Shown here: piece after piece, positions 25,281-33,987 of the stretch | Position numbering within the stretch: position 1 is the stretch's first letter | Layout: each line of letters begins with the position of its first letter | Assembly: GCF_018861315.1 (NCBI RefSeq) | Contig: NZ_JAHLDL010000020.1 | Span: 1-64,000, forward strand | Direction: 5' to 3' | Source: Clostridium bowmanii | GTDB taxonomy: Bacteria > Bacillota > Clostridia > Clostridiales > Clostridiaceae | DNA length: 64,000 nt | Made by a program: the position numbers and the translations under genes | The notes under the pieces: model-generated | Told to the model about the DNA's origin: nothing | Seen by the model: the letters and a program-made list of their open reading frames with translations, nothing else | The model's database searches: none

Positions 25281-26339
25281 ATGAGACTTGAATTTATTAA
25301 TAGAGTAGAAGTTGACGAGATTTTAGGACGAAATATATATACTAGTGACGGAAGTGTTTTGCTGCGAGCAGGAGTTAAATTGACGGGGCAATATATTGTA
25401 AAGCTAAAAGAATTAGGTGTTTTTTATGTTTATGTAGAAGATATTAGACTAGAAGATATATCAATAGAAGATGAAAAGTTAAGTGATTTAAAAGCAGCAA
25501 CTATGAAAAACATGTCTAAGATAATGAAAAATGTAACCTTTGGAGACAAAAAAGGCACAAAAGATTCATTAGCAGTTGTGGAAGAATTAGTTGATTATAT
25601 TATCGAGATGGGTGATGTAACTAAAAGTTTGTACGACATTCAAACTTATGACAACTATACCTACCTTCATTCTATAGATACTGGGATTATGGCGATTTTC
25701 CTTGGACTTTCAATGAACCTTAATCAAAGTGATTTAAAAGAGCTAAGTATTGGAGCAATACTACATGATATAGGTAAGACTAAAATTCCTCTAGAAATCA
25801 TAACAAAACAGGGAAAACTAACAGTTGAAGAATTTGAAGAAATCAAGAAGCATCCTACTTATGGAAGGAATATATTGGAAAAGAATTTTTCTATATCTTT
25901 GGAAGTTTTAAAAGCTGTGGAACTTCATCATGAAAGAGTTGATGGTAACGGCTATCCTTTTGGACTTATAGGCAATGAAATTCCTAAGTTTGCAAAAATA
26001 ATTTGTGTTTGTGATGTTTATGATGCTGTAAGTAATGATAGAACTTATAGAGAGAAATTTAACCCTAGCGATGCTTATGAACTAATTTTAGCAGGCTGTG
26101 GAAATGCCTTTGACGAGGAGATAGTACAAAGATTTAAAGAAACATTTTCAGTATTTCCATTAGGTGTTTGTTTAAAGCTGTCCAACGGAGTGGAGGGCTA
26201 TGTAATTAAACAAAATAAAAATTTCCCCGATAGGCCTATAGTAAGAGTGCTTTATGAACACAAAACTAGAAAACCTATTAAATTTTATGAAATAGATCTA
26301 TTAGAATTCCCTAATGTTGCAATTAAGTCAATAATATAA
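25281..26339 (+). CDS. HD-GYP domain protein, probable c-di-GMP phosphodiesterase
   Basis: The 352-residue protein starts with a DUF3391-like or sensor segment (about 1-120). A full HD-GYP domain follows: HD pair H162-D163 in AILHDIGKTKIP, HHERVDGNGYP (H216, H217 and GYP 224-226) and CDVYDAVSNDRTYRE. HD-GYP enzymes hydrolyse cyclic di-GMP. No membrane helix or signal is present, so it acts in the cytosol. The C-terminal 60 residues (GVCLKLSNGVEGYVIKQN) are the small beta domain common in such proteins. The start follows TTTTTAGGAGTAAAC. The repeats just upstream may control its expression. Confidence 0.9.
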   Translation: MRLEFINRVEVDEILGRNIYTSDGSVLLRAGVKLTGQYIVKLKELGVFYVYVEDIRLEDISIEDEKLSDLKAATMKNMSKIMKNVTFGDKKGTKDSLAVVEELVDYIIEMGDVTKSLYDIQTYDNYTYLHSIDTGIMAIFLGLSMNLNQSDLKELSIGAILHDIGKTKIPLEIITKQGKLTVEEFEEIKKHPTYGRNILEKNFSISLEVLKAVELHHERVDGNGYPFGLIGNEIPKFAKIICVCDVYDAVSNDRTYREKFNPSDAYELILAGCGNAFDEEIVQRFKETFSVFPLGVCLKLSNGVEGYVIKQNKNFPDRPIVRVLYEHKTRKPIKFYEIDLLEFPNVAIKSII

Positions 26340-26341
26340 AA

Positions 26342-26372
26342 CGGTGCCATCCACTTGCCACGTGGGAGGCAC
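26342..26372. repeat. GC-rich hairpin between HD-GYP and rhomboid genes
   Basis: GGTGCCATCCAC can pair with GTGGGAGGCACC around TTGCCAC (one internal mismatch). It begins three bases after the HD-GYP stop and lacks a T-run. It resembles the GGTGCC/GGCACC ends of the REP-like copies at 19066, so it may be a related element. Confidence 0.6.
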
Positions 26373-26388
26373 CCTATAGGAGTAAAAT

Positions 26389-27393
26389 ATGAGAGAAAAA
26401 AATATAGAAATAGTTATGAATGGTCTTACGAGGCAATATGGATATTTATTAGAGAATATAAGAAGTGTGGATAGCAATTCTGAGCTATGGACAGTGAGTA
26501 AAGATATAAGTGCAGTGCAGTATAGACTAATATTTATGAACTCCCAGAGTCTAGATAAGTTAAAAGAATACCACATTCCAGAGGACAAAAATAATATATA
26601 TATACTATTCTCTGATGATGAACTCAGTTTGGAAAAAGATAATCAAGCTCTTTCAATGAATAATATATCAGAAAAACCAACGATTAGAGTAGAACTAAAA
26701 GATAAGAAGGTAAACTATTCTCAAAATGTAAATTTGCAAGTAGTACAGGAGCTAGCTTCTGTAATGAGCAATAACAATTTGAAAAGTAGTAAGGAAAAAA
26801 TAAATTTAGAGGATAAACCTTGGATTACTATAGGAATTATAAGTATAAATGTTATTATGTATATAATTACAGCTTATTTAAGTTTTGTTTATGCAAGAGG
26901 TAGTATATTTAGTAGTGATACTAATGTTCTAATTTTGCTTGGAGCTAAAGTCAATGAGTTAATCCAAAAGGGGCAGTATTACAGGCTTATTTCTTGTATG
27001 TTTTTACATGGTGGAATTGTGCATTTAGGTGTTAATATGTATTCGCTTTATGCTATTGGGCCAATGGTTGAGAGGGTTTATGGCAAGGCAAAATATATTG
27101 CTATTTATTTTGTTTCTGGAATAGTTGCATCTATATTCAGTTATATTTTTTCAACTAGTGTTTCTATTGGAGCATCTGGCGCAATCTTTGGACTACTTGG
27201 AGCAGTACTTATTTTTGCAGTTAAGGCTAAGGGCAAAACTGGTAGTGGATTTATAAGAAGTATTTTATCAGTGATATTTATAAATATATTTATTGGAGCA
27301 ACTCTTCCTAATATCGATAATTTTGCCCATATGGGTGGACTTCTTGGAGGAATGCTTATAGCCTTTTTAGTTAGTTTTAAGGCTGAAGTTTAA
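26389..27393 (+). CDS. Rhomboid intramembrane serine protease
   Basis: The 334-residue protein has a cytosolic N-terminal extension of about 145 residues and a six-helix rhomboid core. The oxyanion/HxxxN block is FLHGGIVHLGVNMYSL (H207, N216), the nucleophile S263 is in GASGAIFG and the catalytic H314 is in FAHMGGLLGG. It cleaves transmembrane substrates in the plane of the membrane. The extension resembles that of Bacillus GluP (YqgP)-type proteins. The ribosome site is AGGAGTAAAAT. It is co-directional with the HD-GYP gene, 49 bases behind it with a hairpin between. Confidence 0.92.
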   Translation: MREKNIEIVMNGLTRQYGYLLENIRSVDSNSELWTVSKDISAVQYRLIFMNSQSLDKLKEYHIPEDKNNIYILFSDDELSLEKDNQALSMNNISEKPTIRVELKDKKVNYSQNVNLQVVQELASVMSNNNLKSSKEKINLEDKPWITIGIISINVIMYIITAYLSFVYARGSIFSSDTNVLILLGAKVNELIQKGQYYRLISCMFLHGGIVHLGVNMYSLYAIGPMVERVYGKAKYIAIYFVSGIVASIFSYIFSTSVSIGASGAIFGLLGAVLIFAVKAKGKTGSGFIRSILSVIFINIFIGATLPNIDNFAHMGGLLGGMLIAFLVSFKAEV

Positions 27394-27405
27394 TAAACCA
27401 CAAAT

Positions 27406-27447
27406 AAAAGAGTAACAAGCTAGTATATTAGCTTGTTACTCTTTTAA
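27406..27447. terminator. Bidirectional terminator
   Basis: AAAAGAGTAACAAGCTA pairs perfectly (17 bp) with TAGCTTGTTACTCTTTT around GTATAT. It can stop both the rhomboid transcript and the small minus-strand gene at 27456. Confidence 0.9.
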
Positions 27448-27455
27448 ATTTATGT

Positions 27456-27521
27456 TTACCAAATTCCGAAAAATTTCAACAAAATAATGATAACAACTAC
27501 TGCACCAATTAATTGTAACAT
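27456..27521 (-). CDS. Tiny hydrophobic peptide (21 residues)
   Basis: On the minus strand ATG 27521 follows TATGGAGGTGCTTATA, an ideal ribosome site. The frame encodes 21 residues starting MLQLIG, with a run of V and I, and ending KFFGIW before TAA. It is a single predicted membrane helix. A perfect terminator follows nine bases downstream, so this looks like a real transcription unit. I do not know the family. It could be a membrane small protein, a type I toxin-like peptide or a regulator of the neighbouring membrane protease FtsH. Confidence 0.65.
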   Translation of the reverse strand: MLQLIGAVVVIIILLKFFGIW

Positions 27522-27586
27522 TATAAGCACCTCCATATATAGTCATATTTCGCTTTGTAAACCAAATTATACTAAAAATATACGCT

Positions 27587-29347
27587 TTATGCAACAATAT
27601 TGCTTTTTTCGCCGACAATATTAATTAAATCTTCGTAACATATGGTTTCCTTTTGGATTAATAAATCTGTCATAGATTCTAAAACTTCTTTTCCATCTGT
27701 AAGGATATTTTTAACCTCTTCATATAATTCAGAGATTAGGTCTTTACATTCTGAAAACACCGCTTCTTGATTTGCAAGCCCTGAATCACTTAGTTTGCCC
27801 ATAGTAAGTAGTCCGAGTGATTCACCCATACCGTATTCGGTTACCATGCTTGTTACTAGCTGTGTACTTCTTTGTAGGTCATTATAAGCACCTGTGGTTA
27901 CATGATCTTGTCCGAAAATGATTTCTTCAGCAGCTCTACCACCTAAAAGAACCATTATTTTTTTCTTTAAATGTTCCTTGTTATGATACAAGGTCTCTTC
28001 GGGGATACTTAGTGTATAACCTCCGGCACCTTTGGTAGTTGGAATTATAGTTACTTTTGATACTTTATCATTTGGCAACACCTTAAGTGAAATCAAAGCA
28101 TGTCCTGCTTCGTGGAAGGCGGTAATTTTTCTATCATTATCTTTAATGTAACCTCTATCAACTTTTTCATAACCAGCTAGCATTATTGAATAAGCTTTAT
28201 CTAAATGCTCATTTTCAATGAAACAAGAATTATCTTTACAGGCAATAATCGCTGCTTCATTGGCTAAGTTTTCTAGTTTTGCACCTGAAAAAGATGTAGT
28301 TTTATGTGCCCATTCCGAATAATCTATATCCTTTATAGGTTTATTTTTAAGATGAAGTTTTAAAATTTTCTCTCTGGCGGATACATCAGGTAATGTTACT
28401 TCAATATGTCTATCAAAACGGCCGGGACGCAGTAGAGCGGGATCTAGCATATCAAGTCTATTGGTTGCTGCAATTATAATTATTCCTTCTGTTTCATTAA
28501 AACCAGACATTTCTGTGAGTAGCGCGTTAAGTGTCTGATCTTTTTCGTCAGAACCACCACCACTTCCATTATCTCTTTTCTTACCAATAGCATCAATCTC
28601 ATCGATAAAGATAACTGCTTTGCCATGACTTCTTGCTTTCTTAAATAAACTTCTAATCCTTCCAGCTCCAACCCCTACATATATCTGAACAAAATCTGAA
28701 CCAGATACAGCATAAAAAGGTACGTTCGCTTCGCCAGCCACGGCTTTTGCTAGTAAGGTTTTACCAGTTCCGGGATCACCATATAAAATCAGTCCTTTTG
28801 GCATTCTAGCACCATAAGCTGAGTATTTATCAGGATTTTTAAGGAAATCTACTATATCTTGTACACTATCTTTAGCTTCTTCGTTACCTGCTACATTATC
28901 AAAGTTAAAACCTATATCCTCTACGCAAGCTACATCAAGATTTGTAGCTGAAAACATACTTTTTGTTTTTATCTTTGATGACTTAAAGGCCATAATTCCA
29001 AGCACTACAAGTGATATGATAAAGCCTGCAATTGAAGCTACTTCAGCAGGATTTGTTAGTGTTTGCTCAGAAACGTTTATACCATCTTTTAACAAATTTT
29101 CCTTGAAATTATTTGTTCTTGGATTATCTGTTTCATAAATACTACCATCCTTAAGTTTAACTTGAATTTTAGGAGAGGTAGTTACATATACAGTGGATAT
29201 GTTTTTAGAAGAGGCATCTTTTAGAAAATCTATATATAATTTATCCGTAGATATTTTAAAAGTATTACTCACAAAGATGAGGAATACTAATGAAAAAATT
29301 GCAGTTATAACAGGAAGTAAAATATACTTGTTTTTAATTTTATTCAT
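27587..29347 (-). CDS. ftsH: FtsH-family ATP-dependent zinc metalloprotease
   Basis: The 586-residue protein has two N-terminal membrane helices (about 9-27 and 104-120) around a small external domain. The AAA+ domain has Walker A GDPGTGKT (190-197), Walker B VIFIDEIDAIG (245-255) and the second region of homology RPGRFDRHIEV. The M41 protease has HEAGH (H412, E413, H416). FtsH degrades misfolded or regulatory membrane and cytosolic proteins. It is slightly shorter than the usual 600-650 residues and may be a second FtsH paralogue rather than the main one. No convincing ribosome site precedes ATG 29347, which is unusual in this window. Confidence 0.92.
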   Translation of the reverse strand: MNKIKNKYILLPVITAIFSLVFLIFVSNTFKISTDKLYIDFLKDASSKNISTVYVTTSPKIQVKLKDGSIYETDNPRTNNFKENLLKDGINVSEQTLTNPAEVASIAGFIISLVVLGIMAFKSSKIKTKSMFSATNLDVACVEDIGFNFDNVAGNEEAKDSVQDIVDFLKNPDKYSAYGARMPKGLILYGDPGTGKTLLAKAVAGEANVPFYAVSGSDFVQIYVGVGAGRIRSLFKKARSHGKAVIFIDEIDAIGKKRDNGSGGGSDEKDQTLNALLTEMSGFNETEGIIIIAATNRLDMLDPALLRPGRFDRHIEVTLPDVSAREKILKLHLKNKPIKDIDYSEWAHKTTSFSGAKLENLANEAAIIACKDNSCFIENEHLDKAYSIMLAGYEKVDRGYIKDNDRKITAFHEAGHALISLKVLPNDKVSKVTIIPTTKGAGGYTLSIPEETLYHNKEHLKKKIMVLLGGRAAEEIIFGQDHVTTGAYNDLQRSTQLVTSMVTEYGMGESLGLLTMGKLSDSGLANQEAVFSECKDLISELYEEVKNILTDGKEVLESMTDLLIQKETICYEDLINIVGEKSNIVA

Positions 29348-29770
29348 AAGCTCAAAGCGATAAAAGCACTATAGCTTTAATATAGTTGCCAAGTCGCCTC
29401 GTTCACCATCCTTTTATATTTTATTTTTTCTCTTTTCTACAAGTACTATTATATTTGTGAAAGGTGATAGTTTATAAACCATACAAACCATACCAAAATG
29501 ACATTAAAGTAATGGGGAGGGTATTAAAATCCTATTAAAGTAATATGGACTACAAGGAACAGTATAATATCTTTTTAAGGCCTTGTCCAACGATACTCAT
29601 AGAATTTGGAAATGTAAATATTGTAAAAAATGCAATTGATAAATTTATAATTTGTTGTATAATTTATCTATGATAGATATAAAGGTATTCCATATGCCTC
29701 TAAGTTTGAGGCAGAATTATTAAAAAGTTTTTAGGCATGAAATACATATACATTAAGGAGACTAAATAAT
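29348..29770. other. Intergenic region between ftsH and the RNase H gene
   Basis: This 423-base region separates divergent genes and must hold both promoters. TTGATA-AATTTATAATTTGTTGTATAAT near 29635-29662 is a possible plus-strand promoter. A 42-codon frame at 29545-29673 has no ribosome site and is not called a gene. No structured RNA was recognised. Confidence 0.5.
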
Positions 29771-30757
29771 ATGGGAAAGAAAGTTTACGCAATAAAAGAG
29801 GGTTTCAATTCTAATACTAACCAAAAAATAGAAAATAAAATAGTCAACACTTGGGCAGAGTGCTTAAAATATGTAAAAGGTGTAAAAGGAGCTAAATATA
29901 AGAGCTTTGAGGATATAAATGAAGCTAAAAAGTTCCTAAATGATGCAGGAAATACACTTACAAAAGCAGATAATAATTATCCGAAAGATTGCCTTCATAT
30001 TTATGTGGATGGTAGTTATAATTCTTCCACAGAAGAGTATTCTTATGGAATGGTGGCTGTGCAAAATGAAGTAGTTCTACATATAGAGAGTGGAACTGGA
30101 AAAAGTGAATCTGAAAAAAACATAAGACAAATAGCAGGGGAATTAGAAGGTGCAGTAAAAGGGGCTCAGTATGCATTGGGCAGAGGTGAAAAGAAAGTAT
30201 TGATTTTTCATGATTATGTAGGAATTTGTTACCATGCTACAGGTTTTTGGGAAAGACGTGAAGAATCATCAAAGGAATATTATAAGAAAATGCAAGAACT
30301 CATGAAGAGCGGACTAGAAATTTTATTTGTTAAGGTGGATAGTCACACGGGAGATTTGTTTAATGAGCTTGTTGATGAAAAATGCAAAGAAAAATTAGGG
30401 ATAAAGTCAGATAAGGTCGTTGAAAAATGGTTGCAGAAAAATATTATAAATGTAGCTAATCTTGATGTAAAAGAAGAAATTTTTAAATTAGCGCCTAAGG
30501 ATGGAAATAATATTATTGTTGTGAATTCTGTGGATAATGATGTGGATAAAAAAGATAATAATGTGAATAAAAAGGATAAAGAAGAAATTAGGGTATATGG
30601 CTTTAATGATATTATTAATGAATATAATACAGATCCAGGAGCAGCAAATATATTAATAGATAATTTAAGTAACAAAGAGAAAACAAATTTTATTAAGTAT
30701 TTATTAGAGTGTAATGTGGAAATCGCTGGTGGAAATTCAGAATTTTTAAAAAAATAG
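29771..30757 (+). CDS. rnhA: Ribonuclease H with viroplasmin-type RNA/DNA hybrid-binding domain
   Basis: Residues 1-55 form a caulimovirus-viroplasmin / hybrid-binding domain (KVYAIKEGFN, GAKYKSFEDINEAKKFL). Residues of about 73-210 are type 1 RNase H with D80 (IYVDGSY), E124 (AGELEGA), D148 (FHDYVG) and D202 (NELVDEK). It removes RNA from RNA-DNA hybrids. The C-terminal extension of about 110 residues is unusual: a low-complexity linker of D, N and K (about 255-280) leads to a short helical module (EYNTDPGAANILIDNLSNKE). This tail is not part of the standard enzyme. The start is ATG 29771 behind AAGGAGACTAAATA. Confidence 0.9.
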   Translation: MGKKVYAIKEGFNSNTNQKIENKIVNTWAECLKYVKGVKGAKYKSFEDINEAKKFLNDAGNTLTKADNNYPKDCLHIYVDGSYNSSTEEYSYGMVAVQNEVVLHIESGTGKSESEKNIRQIAGELEGAVKGAQYALGRGEKKVLIFHDYVGICYHATGFWERREESSKEYYKKMQELMKSGLEILFVKVDSHTGDLFNELVDEKCKEKLGIKSDKVVEKWLQKNIINVANLDVKEEIFKLAPKDGNNIIVVNSVDNDVDKKDNNVNKKDKEEIRVYGFNDIINEYNTDPGAANILIDNLSNKEKTNFIKYLLECNVEIAGGNSEFLKK

Positions 30758-30818
30758 ACTAATTATTTTAAAAAATGCACATGATATAAAGAATAAACAA
30801 AGAAAGGAAGTGTGACTT

Positions 30819-30995
30819 ATGGGTGGTAAATTTATATCAACAATTACAACAGGTGCTATAATTGGAGTAGTTGCAAGTGCGATGTTAATGCCTAATATGA
30901 ATAGAAGTACAAAAAGAAGAGTTAGGAAAACTGGTAAAATCGTAAAAAACATGGCAGAAGATGTGTTTGATAGCATGAAGGACTATATTTTATAG
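30819..30995 (+). CDS. Small YtxH-like membrane protein (58 residues)
   Basis: ATG 30819 lies behind GAAAGGAAGTGTGACTT. The frame encodes 58 residues: one hydrophobic segment (ISTITTGAIIGVVASAMLM), then a basic stretch with MNRSTKRRVRKTGK and an amphipathic end (AEDVFDSMKDYIL). This is the plan of YtxH-like small general-stress membrane proteins of Firmicutes. A perfect terminator follows the stop by nine bases. Function is unknown. Confidence 0.8.
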   Translation: MGGKFISTITTGAIIGVVASAMLMPNMNRSTKRRVRKTGKIVKNMAEDVFDSMKDYIL

Positions 30996-31003
30996 ATATC
31001 GTT

Positions 31004-31048
31004 AAAAAACTCCACACCATATAATAACAATATGGTGTGGAGTTTTTT
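31004..31048. terminator. Intrinsic terminator after the YtxH-like gene
   Basis: A 19-base arm (AAAAAACTCCACACCATAT) pairs perfectly with 31030-31048, giving a T-run on both strands. Confidence 0.92.
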
Positions 31049-31201
31049 AATGATATCTCCTAAAATTTAAAATTTTATACAAATATTTTGCAGTTTAAAT
31101 GTAAACTATGTTATAATTGAATAAATTGTCTAAGGTTGTTTAAATTAATAATATTATAATATATATTATATATATTACCATGCAGTGAAGGAAGAGTGAT
31201 T

Positions 31202-32500
31202 ATGGAAATATTGTCTTTAGGTGAAAAAATCAAGAGAAAAAGAAAAGAACTCAATATGACATTAAAAGACCTTGCAGGAGCGAGAATAACTCCAGGACAA
31301 ATTAGCTTGGTTGAATCTGGGAAATCTAATCCTAGCATGGATTTGCTAGAATATTTAGCAAATGCTTTAAATACAACGGTTGAATATCTAATGGAGTCAG
31401 AAGAAACGCAAGCTGAAAAAATATGCTTGTTTTATGAAAATGTTGCTGAATCACTTATTATAAATAGCGATCTAGTACAGGCTGAACAAAATTTAGAAAA
31501 ATCACTATATTATTCTAAAAAATATAAATTGGAATTTAGGAAGGCCAGAAATTTATCATTAAGAGGGGATATATACATGGCTAGGGAAGAGATTGCATCT
31601 GCCCAACAGGTTTTTCTTTCCTCAAATGTTATCTTTATTAAGAATAACTCTTATGAAGAAATAATAAAGACTTTTCTAAAACTTGGGAGAATAACACTTG
31701 AACTTAAGGGATATCAGTCAGCTTCAAGCTATTTCCAACAAGCTGAAAAGGTTTTTATAGACAATGAAATGGGTAATGACTTTTTATTAGGTGAAATATA
31801 TTATTATATAGGCTACACTTATTTTAAGTTAGAAGACATGGAAAAAGCTATAAAATATTCCTATTTGGCTCAAGAAAAATTTAAGCAAATAGATAGTAAA
31901 AAAGAGTATGCTAATTCACTTTTATTATTGGCAAATGAATATAATGAAAAAGGTGACATCAAAAATGCAATAAAATATTCAAAGATTACTTTGAAGGTAT
32001 TTTATGAAATCAATAATTTAGCTTATGTTTCTGAAATAGAGAATAATTTAGGAAGATTATTTTATGAGTTTGAAAATATGGAACAATCTTTTATTCACTT
32101 AAATAAAGCTAAGGAAATAAGACAAAAGACTAAGGATTTAAAGTTAATTGACACATTAGCTAACATATGTGAAAATTATGTCAAACTTAAACATATAAGT
32201 GAGGCTAAAGAAGCTTTAGAACGTATTTTGGAATATGTGGAAGATGGTAATCATACAGCATTGCGCCAATATTATTTATTGAAATATAGGGTTGATTTAT
32301 TAGAAGGTAATATGAATGAAGCAGAAAACACATTGTTACAAGCACTGAGTTTTGTAAAAGAACAAGAACAAACAAAGGCAGCGGCAGAGATTTCTATAAT
32401 GATCGGAAAGTTCTATATTGATGGTGGTAGAGATAAGCAGGCAGCTAGATATCTAAATGAGGGTGTAGAGTTATTTAACAAGCTTGGAATAATTAAGTAA
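31202..32500 (+). CDS. XRE-type regulator with TPR repeats (first of tandem pair)
   Basis: Residues of about 1 to 65 are a Cro/C1-type helix-turn-helix (ILSLGEKIKRKRKELNMTLKDLA, then LVESGKSNPSMDLLEYLANAL). The rest, to 432, is a string of about eight tetratricopeptide-like helical pairs. This architecture matches RRNPP-like sensors, whose TPR part binds a peptide, but it also occurs in peptide-independent clostridial regulators. ATG 31202 is preferred to GTG 31196 because of the AAGGAAGAG spacing. A close paralogue follows 67 bases after its stop. No candidate signalling-peptide gene was found beside it. Confidence 0.88.
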   Translation: MEILSLGEKIKRKRKELNMTLKDLAGARITPGQISLVESGKSNPSMDLLEYLANALNTTVEYLMESEETQAEKICLFYENVAESLIINSDLVQAEQNLEKSLYYSKKYKLEFRKARNLSLRGDIYMAREEIASAQQVFLSSNVIFIKNNSYEEIIKTFLKLGRITLELKGYQSASSYFQQAEKVFIDNEMGNDFLLGEIYYYIGYTYFKLEDMEKAIKYSYLAQEKFKQIDSKKEYANSLLLLANEYNEKGDIKNAIKYSKITLKVFYEINNLAYVSEIENNLGRLFYEFENMEQSFIHLNKAKEIRQKTKDLKLIDTLANICENYVKLKHISEAKEALERILEYVEDGNHTALRQYYLLKYRVDLLEGNMNEAENTLLQALSFVKEQEQTKAAAEISIMIGKFYIDGGRDKQAARYLNEGVELFNKLGIIK

Positions 32501-32530
32501 TTTAAATAAAACTATTTTATGGCGTGCGTC

Positions 32531-32548
32531 ATTGGATAGTTATCCAAT
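32531..32548. promoter_or_regulatory. Perfect inverted repeat, candidate operator
   Basis: ATTGGATA-GT-TATCCAAT lies 20 bases before the start of the second XRE-TPR gene. No T-run follows. The size (18 bp, 8-bp arms) suits a dimeric helix-turn-helix protein. Confidence 0.6.
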
Positions 32549-32567
32549 CTATAGATAGGTGATGAGA

Positions 32568-33860
32568 ATGGAAATATTATCAACGGGCGAAAAGATAAAA
32601 AGAACTAGAATATATAAAGGGTATACCTTGAGAGAGATGTGTGATGACAAAATCTCAGTATCCAAGATGAGTTGCATAGAAAATAACAAAGTCATGGCGG
32701 AACCATGGGTATTGGAACTTATAAGTAAAAAATTGGACATAGATGTTGGATATTTAAATGAAAATGTAAAAGAACAAGTTGCCACAAATATTGTGGTATT
32801 AAAAGAAGAAGTAGAGGATAACAAATCTAAGGATAACAAAGATTTAAAGGATAATGACTTTGAAGGTAGAGTATCTTATAATTTGGAGTTTGCTGAAAAA
32901 TATAACTACTACGACTTTGCTATTGAATTAATCCACATGTTGTTTAATTTATATTTAGATAAAAGAGACTTTGAGAAGACTCAATCAATTACTTCGCAGT
33001 ATTATGATTTGAATTTAAAAACATCTATTGATGATAACCAAGTAACTTACTATATAGATATGGCAAGACTCTTATATATAAAGGAAGAATTTCTTCAAGC
33101 ATCTAGCTATTATTGTAATGTTAGGCATAGGTTAAGAAACAATGAAATTCCTAATTATAAAAAATTAATAATTGTGACTTATAACGAGGCTGCTTGCAAT
33201 ATTATGTTGAAAAATTATGAGAGAGCATACGACGTAGGTATCAGATTATTGGATTTGGTAGAGTATGTGGATACAGAATTTAAAGCTGCTGAGATATATC
33301 ATATGTTAGCAATGTTATCTATAAGAATGAACAATGGGAAGTTTGAGGAATATGAAAAAAAATCCTACGAGCTTTATAAAGATAAAGCCTCTAATAAGGC
33401 AGTAGCTATTTATAATTATGGGTCCACAATGTTTGACTGTAATATGAAAGCTACGGCGATCAAATACATAAATAAGGGGTTAAGCAGCTATCCTAGGGAT
33501 AATAAGGTAGGACTAGTTAGCTTTATGCTGGATTGTGTTAATGAGCTTATTCAAAATGATGTGTTAGAGCTTGCACAATCTATTTCAGATGAAGTATTAA
33601 ACTATGCAATTAACTTAGATGATATTAAATTCATTGAAAAAGGATATTACTATAAAGCAATTATTCTAGACAAGCAAGGACAGTCATCTAGCGCAGAGAT
33701 GTATATGAATTTATCACTAGATTCACTACTCAAATTTGGTGGGAAGCAAGATATATATATGCGTTACTTAGAGATGGGAAGTATGTATCATAAACTTGGT
33801 AGTGTTGCTGAATCTATAAAGTACTTCAGTTTAGCTATACAATTAGAGAAAAAAATGTAG
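32568..33860 (+). CDS. XRE-type regulator with TPR repeats (second of tandem pair)
   Basis: The protein begins MEILSTGEKIKRTRIYKGYTLREM, close to its upstream neighbour MEILSLGEKIKRKRKEL, so the pair arose by duplication. The helix-turn-helix occupies about 1 to 65, a charged linker with KSKDNKDLKDND lies near 85, and helical TPR-like repeats run to residue 430. ATG 32568 is chosen over 32559 because the paralogue starts at the same residue and GATAGGTGATGA precedes it. The recognition helix has diverged (KISVSKMSCIENNK against ITPGQISLVESGK), so the two probably bind different sites. Confidence 0.85.
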   Translation: MEILSTGEKIKRTRIYKGYTLREMCDDKISVSKMSCIENNKVMAEPWVLELISKKLDIDVGYLNENVKEQVATNIVVLKEEVEDNKSKDNKDLKDNDFEGRVSYNLEFAEKYNYYDFAIELIHMLFNLYLDKRDFEKTQSITSQYYDLNLKTSIDDNQVTYYIDMARLLYIKEEFLQASSYYCNVRHRLRNNEIPNYKKLIIVTYNEAACNIMLKNYERAYDVGIRLLDLVEYVDTEFKAAEIYHMLAMLSIRMNNGKFEEYEKKSYELYKDKASNKAVAIYNYGSTMFDCNMKATAIKYINKGLSSYPRDNKVGLVSFMLDCVNELIQNDVLELAQSISDEVLNYAINLDDIKFIEKGYYYKAIILDKQGQSSSAEMYMNLSLDSLLKFGGKQDIYMRYLEMGSMYHKLGSVAESIKYFSLAIQLEKKM

Positions 33861-33901
33861 CTAGAAGAATAAGGATGTAGATATAAAAATTTAGATAGAA
33901 T

Positions 33902-33946
33902 AAAAAAGATGCAGGTTTAGGATTTCCCTAAACCTGCATCTTTTTT
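33902..33946. terminator. Bidirectional terminator
   Basis: AAAAAAGATGCAGGTTTAGG pairs with CCTAAACCTGCATCTTTTTT around five bases. It serves the XRE-TPR gene and the converging gatD. Confidence 0.92.
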
Positions 33947-33987
33947 AATTTTGGGGCAAGTTCACTTGTAAATATGTTATATATAAT

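Noticed and set aside
29545-29673. 42-codon frame upstream of the RNase H gene
   Set aside because: No ribosome binding site, no recognisable features and its end overlaps the likely promoter.
33861-33987. Signal-peptide gene for an RRNPP-type quorum system next to the XRE-TPR genes
   Set aside because: The gap contains only a terminator; no short secreted frame with a ribosome site was found there or between the two genes.
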